Source of the DNA: an uncultured Collinsella sp.
Lineage (GTDB): Bacteria > Actinomycetota > Coriobacteriia > Coriobacteriales > Coriobacteriaceae
NCBI GenBank assembly: GCA_902478705.1
Contig: CABSMB010000016.1
Location: forward strand, 1 to 12,277
DNA length: 12,277 nucleotides
Direction of reading: 5' to 3'
Notes under the pieces: generated by a model
The model's input: the letters and a program-made list of their open reading frames with translations, nothing else
What the model was told of the DNA's origin: nothing
Databases searched by the model: none
Shown: positions 8,772-12,277 of the stretch, piece by piece
Layout: the number at the start of each line of letters is the position of its first letter
Position numbering within the stretch: the stretch's first letter is position 1
Position numbers and translations under genes: made by a program

Positions 8772-9373
8772 TGCTGGAATCCTTTCTGTAAAAGGCCTAC
8801 AACCCATTAATAACCCGCGCCCGTGCAATACGCGAGTTTATTAAGGTTTATATTCTCTTTATCGCTCATTTTATTCATTTTGAAAATAGTTGAACGGTGA
8901 ACGGTCGTTTTTATCCGCTCAGCGTACAGAACCCCAGCTCAAGCATATCTACGTCATTTACGTGCAACTTTATTTTAATAGAGCAGGGATTAGACCAGAT
9001 TATGCAAACTATATCTTTGCTAAACATAAAACAGTCAGCGCAAAGTCTTACTCGCACTATACGAGATTCTATGCACTTATTGGACGAGTATGCAGCCCTG
9101 CAATAACATGGCGTTTTTCATCCAACTTAAAGAATAGACGAGTGCCTTTGCCGCGCGTCAGCCGGCAGCCGGCGAGCCGTCTCGTCGGTTGCCGCTTCCA
9201 GAAAATCAAAAACTGATATTGCGCGCGCAATTGCTGCATGGTACTTTAGCGAAGAACAGCGCGGGCTGGGGCGACAGAGATCTGCCGTGAAGTTTGGGTT
9301 CGGCGACCCCGCTGCTGTCTTCTCCTTATCCGCCAGCGAACCCCTTGAGCGACGGATTGAGGAGGTCCTTACT
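8772..9373. other. Gene-poor, partly AT-rich region
   Basis: About 600 bp without a supported gene. Positions roughly 8800-9130 are clearly more AT-rich than the surrounding genes and include the arcC leader; no convincing promoter pair could be fixed. Forward open frames from 8890 (TTG) and 8897 (GTG) have no ribosome binding site, and their products resemble nothing known. From about 9131 the composition returns to GC-rich. One forward frame stays open in phase with the DUF3830-like gene from 9131 to 9373, possibly a decayed 5' remnant. The last bases carry that gene's AGGAGG site (9360-9365). Confidence 0.5.
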
Positions 9374-9790
9374 ATGACAAAAATGCTCAAGATCACGCTG
9401 AATGGCGAGACGTTTCTCGCCGACATGCTCTGGGACAAGGCTCCCGAGGCATGCAAGCTATTCGAATCGTCCTGTCCGGTCGAGTCACGTATCTTTTCGG
9501 CCAAAATCTGCGATGCCGAGGTGACGTATCCTGTCTCGGGCCCCATCGCCAATTACTAGCACATCGAGAACCCCGTCTTTCACGAGCCTGCGGGCGCCGT
9601 GAGCTGGTATGGCGGATGGTCGTCAATCTGCATCTTCTTTGACGTGTGCGAGCCCTTTGGCACCTGCAACATGTTCGCCCGCATCTGCGAAGCCGACCGC
9701 GAGCGTTTTGCCGCCGCCTGCCGCAATGTCTGGGACAACCAGGGCATGTACATCAAAAACGAAATCGTCGAGATCGAAGCGGAGGCCTAA
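9374..9790 (+). pseudogene. DUF3830-like (cyclophilin-fold) protein gene interrupted by in-frame TAG
   Basis: The ATG at 9374 follows AGGAGG (9360-9365) at 8-nt spacing. The frame codes for 61 residues (MTKMLKITLNGETFLADMLW...), meets TAG at 9557-9559, and then continues in the same frame without further stops to TAA at 9788-9790. If the TAG were a sense codon the product would have 138 residues. The pattern across both halves matches the DUF3830 family as I know it: an opening beta-strand followed by 'F.A.ML...AP.ACK.FE', a central 'N..HIENPVFHEPAGAVSWYGG', then 'ICIFFDVCEPFGTCNMFARI' and a C-terminal Trp/Gly segment. Members have a cyclophilin-like fold with no settled activity. Codon character is the same before and after the TAG, so the change looks recent. 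Alternatives are a sequence error, nonsense readthrough or two separate peptides. The next gene starts 2 bp later. Confidence 0.65.
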
Positions 9791-9792
9791 AG

Positions 9793-10317
9793 ATGATGGA
9801 TATCAACACCCTGCTCGCACTCGACCTTGCCGAGTACACCACTGCACTTGAGGCCCTCGCCGACCAAATGATGCTCGAGGAACCGCGCGATATCGACTAC
9901 ATGCGCCGCCGTAAGCTTGACACAGGCCGCGAATTCGCCGTCTGGAACTTCACCGTCGGCTACTGCATGAACGCGGCCGACGCCCTCTCCCTCCTGCGAG
10001 CCCAGGCCAACGAAAACGCCAACGACGGCACCGCCGACCTCGCAACGATCAACAACAGCGCCGCGCGCCTGTGCGACTGGTTCTCGGGCGCCTTCGACGT
10101 CACCGGCAAAATGGATGACACCACGGCAATCCTCGCCCACAGCCGCGACCTCTACGCCCAGGTAGAGACTCACGAACAGTTTGCAGCCCTCACCCGCGCC
10201 ACCGAGCGCTATCTGGTCCAGCTCCAATTTTGGGTCGACCGCCAGATTCCCTGGCCGGCCATTAGCGACCTCGTCCACGGCTACCGCCTACGCACGGAGT
10301 CCGGCGAGACAAGGTAA
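9793..10317 (+). CDS. Hypothetical helical protein, coupled to the DUF3830-like gene
   Basis: A 174-residue protein I do not recognise. The start ATG at 9793 (a second ATG follows at 9796) has GGAGG at 9781-9785 with 7-nt spacing. This site lies inside the last codons of the preceding frame, so translation was probably coupled to the DUF3830-like gene. The protein lacks a signal peptide and membrane segments, is acidic, and looks mostly alpha-helical (for example YTTALEALADQMMLEEP and FAALTRATERYLVQLQFWV). An aromatic-rich centre, EFAVWNFTVGYC, precedes an Asn/Ala-rich linker (ANENANDGTADLATINNSAA). Such features suit a small soluble partner or scaffold protein, but no function can be assigned. 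If the upstream TAG blocks translation, expression of this gene may also be reduced by polarity. Confidence 0.75.
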   Translation: MMDINTLLALDLAEYTTALEALADQMMLEEPRDIDYMRRRKLDTGREFAVWNFTVGYCMNAADALSLLRAQANENANDGTADLATINNSAARLCDWFSGAFDVTGKMDDTTAILAHSRDLYAQVETHEQFAALTRATERYLVQLQFWVDRQIPWPAISDLVHGYRLRTESGETR

Positions 10318-10372
10318 CCAAGCAAGCAGCACCGACAACACCCCACCATCGGGATCCAAAGTAAGAATCAGA

Positions 10373-10406
10373 GGGCTGGAGACGCACCCAACAGCGTCCC
10401 CAGCCC
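10373..10406 (+). terminator. Stem-loop after the hypothetical gene, possible terminator
   Basis: The arms at 10373-10385 (GGGCTGGAGACGC) and 10394-10406 (GCGTCCCCAGCCC) pair over 13 positions with one mismatch around an 8-nt loop. Only a weak pyrimidine run follows (CTTCG), so termination may be inefficient. It is placed correctly for the end of the 9374-10317 unit. Confidence 0.5.
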
Positions 10407-10460
10407 CTTCGCAAAGTAGAGCACTGTTTCAGTGGCTTTGAGGCCTATTCGAACCTTTGC

Positions 10461-10545
10461 TATCTCCCAATTTTTGTATATTTACGACAATATTATCTGC
10501 CAATTTTTGTATGATTTTAGGCGATTCTATCTGTCAATTTTTGTC
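10461..10545 (+). repeat. Three 18-bp direct repeats upstream of the ATPase gene
   Basis: TATCTCCCAATTTTTGTA (10461-10478), TATCTGCCAATTTTTGTA (10494-10511) and TATCTGTCAATTTTTGTC (10528-10545) differ at only one to three positions and are spaced 33 and 34 bp. All end within 100 bp of the ATPase start. Regular spacing close to three helical turns suggests an array of protein binding sites on one DNA face, hence a regulatory element. TATTAT at 10491-10496 could be a -10 box lying between copies. The repeats are too short and too few for CRISPR. Confidence 0.7.
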
Positions 10546-10558
10546 ATTTGGGGGTTTA

Positions 10559-11920
10559 ATGCTACGCCGTAAGGTCACTGATAGGCTTTTGAGCTGGAAG
10601 AATAACTCCAATAAGGCATTACTCGTTACTGGTGCGCGTCAGATTGGCAAGAGCTATGCGATTCGCGCGTTTGGAAAAAGCAACTACGCTTCGTATTTTG
10701 AGGTCAATTTACTACTCGATGTCGAAGCAAGGAATGCACTTGTTGGCGCAAAGAACTCCGTTGACTTTATCAACCGCGTAGCCCTTCTTGCGGATGCGCC
10801 GCTTGTTGAGGGCGATACGCTTGTCTTTGTCGATGAGATTCAGGAGTATCCGCAGATCGTTACACTCATGAAGGCGTTGGTCGAGGATGGGCGCTTTAGC
10901 TATGTCTTCTCGGGGTCTATGCTTGGGACTGAGTTTAAGGGGATCTCTTCTTTTCCGGTGGGGTATGTAGAGCACATTGTTATGCGCCCGATGGATTTTG
11001 AAGAGTTTTGTTGGGCAAACAGCGTAAGCGAGAATGTGCTTGCAGGCATTCGCAGCTGCCTTGTCGAGAAACATCCTGTCGAAAACTATATTCATGAGGC
11101 GATGCTCAAGAACTATAGAGCTTATATCGTTTGCGGCGGCATGCCGGAGGTCGTTCAGAATTATATTGATTCGGGTTATTCGCTCGTGAGCACACGTGAG
11201 CTTCAAACTCAGCTGGTCGATCAGTACAAAAGCGATATCTCAAAATATGCATCGACTCGAGCGTTTAACGTTCGGTCGATTTTTGAGCAAATTCCCGTTC
11301 AGCTTGAGGCGGAGTCTCATCGCTTTGTTGTTTCGTCTCTGGGTGAGGGAGCTCGCCTTAAAAAATATGAGCAGGATTTCCTGTGGCTTGTTAACGCAGG
11401 TGTTGGATTGATGGTCGCCAGGGTGACGGAGCCACGGAGTCCTCTCAAGAGGACGGAGAAAACGACAGCCTTCAAACTATACGAGTCTGATACAGGCATG
11501 CTCGCATCGCGATACCCCGGCAGCACCGCACGCGCTGTCTATCTTGATATGAAAACTCCCAACCTTGGTGGTCTCTATGAGAACGTGGTCGCGCAGGAAC
11601 TCGTTGCCCTCGGGGCGGATGCATGGTACTACCAAACGCGTGAGGTCGGTGAAGTTGACTTTGTGATCGAAGGCGTCCACGGTCATGTTGTCCCAATCGA
11701 GATCAAATCGGGCAAGAAAGTTCGAGCGCACGCGGCCCTCGATCGTCTGATGAGTGTGGGCGAGTACAAAATTCCCGAAGCCGTTGTACTAAGCCACGAG
11801 AATCTCAGCAAAGAGGGCAAGGTTCTGTACGTTCCAATCTACATGACGTTTTGTCTCGATGAGTTTATGGAAAAGGATGACCCCAATAACGATTTCTCGT
11901 TCGCACCCATATCTCTCTAG
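10559..11920 (+). CDS. AAA-family ATPase with DUF4143 domain
   Basis: A 453-residue protein of the AAA_14/DUF4143 architecture, common in gut bacteria and of unsettled function; defence, mobile-element or regulatory roles have been suggested for such ATPases. Walker A is GARQIGKS at 25-32, Walker B LVFVDE at 88-93, followed by a sensor-like FSGSMLGTEF at 117-126. The DUF4143 part (about 205-400) begins LQTQLVDQYKSDISKYA. It ends in a PD-(D/E)xK-like core, with Glu365/Asp367 in EVGEVDFVI and Glu381-x-Lys383 in PIEIKSGK. The start ATG at 10559-10561 is preferred: the protein then begins at MLRRKVTDRLL as in relatives, with GGGGG nearby. An in-frame ATG at 10457 would only translate the upstream direct repeats. 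Base and codon use look less GC-rich than in the neighbouring genes, suggesting acquisition by transfer. It is transcribed alone. Confidence 0.88.
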   Translation: MLRRKVTDRLLSWKNNSNKALLVTGARQIGKSYAIRAFGKSNYASYFEVNLLLDVEARNALVGAKNSVDFINRVALLADAPLVEGDTLVFVDEIQEYPQIVTLMKALVEDGRFSYVFSGSMLGTEFKGISSFPVGYVEHIVMRPMDFEEFCWANSVSENVLAGIRSCLVEKHPVENYIHEAMLKNYRAYIVCGGMPEVVQNYIDSGYSLVSTRELQTQLVDQYKSDISKYASTRAFNVRSIFEQIPVQLEAESHRFVVSSLGEGARLKKYEQDFLWLVNAGVGLMVARVTEPRSPLKRTEKTTAFKLYESDTGMLASRYPGSTARAVYLDMKTPNLGGLYENVVAQELVALGADAWYYQTREVGEVDFVIEGVHGHVVPIEIKSGKKVRAHAALDRLMSVGEYKIPEAVVLSHENLSKEGKVLYVPIYMTFCLDEFMEKDDPNNDFSFAPISL

Positions 11921-11981
11921 CCATTTGAATCCGCAATCCAGCCCCGTCCACACATCAATGCATTTCCCAAGGTGCTGCGCG

Positions 11982-12095
11982 TTTCGCGCCAAAGGCGCGA
12001 AAAAGCAAAGGGATAAGGCGTTGCAACAGCCACGCCCCCCCATCCATCCCCAAAGTAACGCGCCTTTCGCGGTAAAGCCGCGAAACAGCGAAGGG
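11982..12095. repeat. Two related hairpin repeats (TTTCGCG...CGCGAAA)
   Basis: TTTCGCGCC (11982-11990) pairs perfectly with GGCGCGAAA (11994-12002) over a 3-nt loop. TTTCGCGG (12065-12072) pairs with CCGCGAAA (12078-12085) over a 5-nt loop. Both are followed by a similar tail, AAGCAAAGGG and CAGCGAAGGG. Stem bases differ in a compensating way, so these look like two members of one palindromic repeat family, distinct from the GGGGAC family. Confidence 0.6.
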
Positions 12096-12112
12096 GACGG
12101 AATACCCGACCA

Positions 12113-12152
12113 ACTACGTCCTTCATCCGCCCACACAATCCGAGGACGTAGT
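12113..12152. repeat. 10-bp perfect inverted repeat
   Basis: ACTACGTCCT (12113-12122) and AGGACGTAGT (12143-12152) are exact reverse complements separated by 20 nt. No T-run follows on either strand. The role is unknown; it could be part of a decayed mobile element or a protein binding site. Confidence 0.5.
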
Positions 12153-12228
12153 CGCAGCAGGATCTGAGGGCTAACCTTCGCGGACACTCCGCAGGACGAA
12201 AGAACCCCCGCCGCACGTAGTGTGAACT

Positions 12229-12262
12229 GCCTCCCATTTCTTGGACATGAGAAATGGGAGGC
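12229..12262 (+). promoter_or_regulatory. Hairpin sequestering a ribosome binding site at the IS end
   Basis: GCCTCCCATTTCT (12229-12241) pairs exactly with AGAAATGGGAGGC (12250-12262) around an 8-nt loop, then CTTTTATG follows. The right arm contains GGGAGG, which would be the ribosome binding site for the ATG at 12267. Transcripts entering from outside would fold and hide it, a known IS strategy against read-through expression. The TTTT after the stem also makes it a plausible terminator. Confidence 0.55.
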
Positions 12263-12266
12263 TTTT

Positions 12267-12277
12267 ATGCGTGTCGA
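12267..12277 (+). CDS. Possible start of the IS first ORF (partial)
   Basis: The ATG at 12267-12269 has GGAGG at 12257-12261 with 5-nt spacing and lies where the first transposase ORF of an IS3-family element would begin. Only three full codons (Met-Arg-Val) are in the window, so identity rests entirely on the adjacent terminal-repeat-like sequence. Confidence 0.3.

Larger units (their letters stand above)
11921..12222. other. Intergenic region with palindromic repeats, no gene
   Basis: The 300 bp after the ATPase hold no believable open frame. They contain the paired hairpins at 11982-12085 and an inverted repeat at 12113-12152, listed separately. The ATPase gene has no clear U-tailed terminator; the hairpin at 11982-12002 may serve in part. 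Confidence 0.5.
12223..12277 (+). mobile_element. Probable left end of an IS3-family (IS150-like) insertion sequence, partial
   Basis: The sequence from TGAACTGC at 12223 through TTGGACATGA at about 12250 closely parallels, from memory, the left terminal repeat of IS150-group elements (TG-ACTGC--CCATTT--TTGGAC-ATGA). It contains a perfect 13-bp hairpin and is followed by a plausible first ORF start. The element would extend beyond the right edge, so transposase, right end and target duplication cannot be seen. Confidence 0.5.

Noticed and set aside
7815..8810. 331-codon rightward open frame opposite arcC
   Set aside because: Shadow of carbamate kinase; its Gly/Leu/Asp-rich repetitive translation is an antisense artefact.
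8772..8828. 19-residue N-terminal extension of carbamate kinase
   Set aside because: The family begins just before the VVALGGNAL strand, and the ATG at 8769-8771 has the better ribosome binding site.
8890..9216. Overlapping forward open frames (TTG start at 8890, GTG start at 8897) in the AT-rich gap
   Set aside because: Non-ATG starts with no ribosome binding site, overlapping alternatives, and products with no recognisable pattern.
9127..9552. Leftward 141-codon open frame across the gap and the DUF3830-like gene
   Set aside because: It lies antisense to the better supported DUF3830-like frame, and no ribosome binding site or family pattern was seen.
10461..10545. Mini CRISPR array
   Set aside because: Repeats are only 18 bp, gaps about 15 bp, there are just three units, and no cas genes are present.
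10457..10558. Extended N-terminus of the DUF4143 ATPase
   Set aside because: The extra 34 residues merely translate the direct repeats, and relatives begin at the MLRRK-type start at 10559.

Overview
The window looks like part of a Coriobacteriia chromosome, most likely Collinsella or a close relative. This is an inference from moderately GC-rich coding sequence, strong AAGGAGG-type ribosome binding sites, a cellobiose-type PTS, a lone carbamate kinase, a DUF4143 ATPase and intergenic GGGGAC-type palindromic repeats. No rRNA, tRNA, CRISPR array or phage module was found.

Layout, left to right. (1) Positions 1-90 hold the N-terminus of a leftward amino-acid-permease-like gene. (2) Positions 451-1485 hold a rightward gene for a membrane-anchored papain-like (C39-type) cysteine peptidase with a long basic N-terminal tail. 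(3) Positions 1483-1860 are a mosaic of two short palindromic repeat families, followed by a terminator serving the leftward operon. (4) Positions 1939-7435 form a complete leftward beta-glucoside utilisation unit. In transcription order it has a PRD/EIIB/EIIA-type activator, PTS EIIA, EIIB and EIIC, and a GH1 6-phospho-beta-glucosidase. A dyad and possible promoter sit between the regulator and EIIA. The probable flow is import and phosphorylation of cellobiose or a related beta-glucoside, cytoplasmic hydrolysis of the phospho-sugar, and PTS-dependent control by the regulator. (5) Positions 7585-7700 hold a second repeat cluster, including an almost perfect 21-bp inverted repeat. (6) Positions 7715-8771 hold leftward arcC (carbamate kinase) with its own terminator and no arcA or arcB beside it.

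The right third is accessory in character. An AT-rich stretch without a supported gene (8772-9373) precedes a DUF3830-like gene interrupted by one in-frame TAG at codon 62. That gene is followed after 2 bp by an unrecognised helical protein (9793-10317). Next comes an AAA/DUF4143 ATPase with a PD-(D/E)xK-like C-terminus (10559-11920). Its upstream region carries three 18-bp direct repeats spaced 33-34 bp. The last 350 bp contain two related hairpin repeats, a further inverted repeat, and at the edge what appears to be the left end of an IS3-family (IS150-like) element. The ribosome binding site of its first ORF lies inside a terminal hairpin.

No wholly new multi-gene system is provable here. 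The best leads are the composite repeat mosaic, the triple repeat before the ATPase, the amber-interrupted DUF3830 gene with its coupled unknown partner, and the tailed C39 peptidase.
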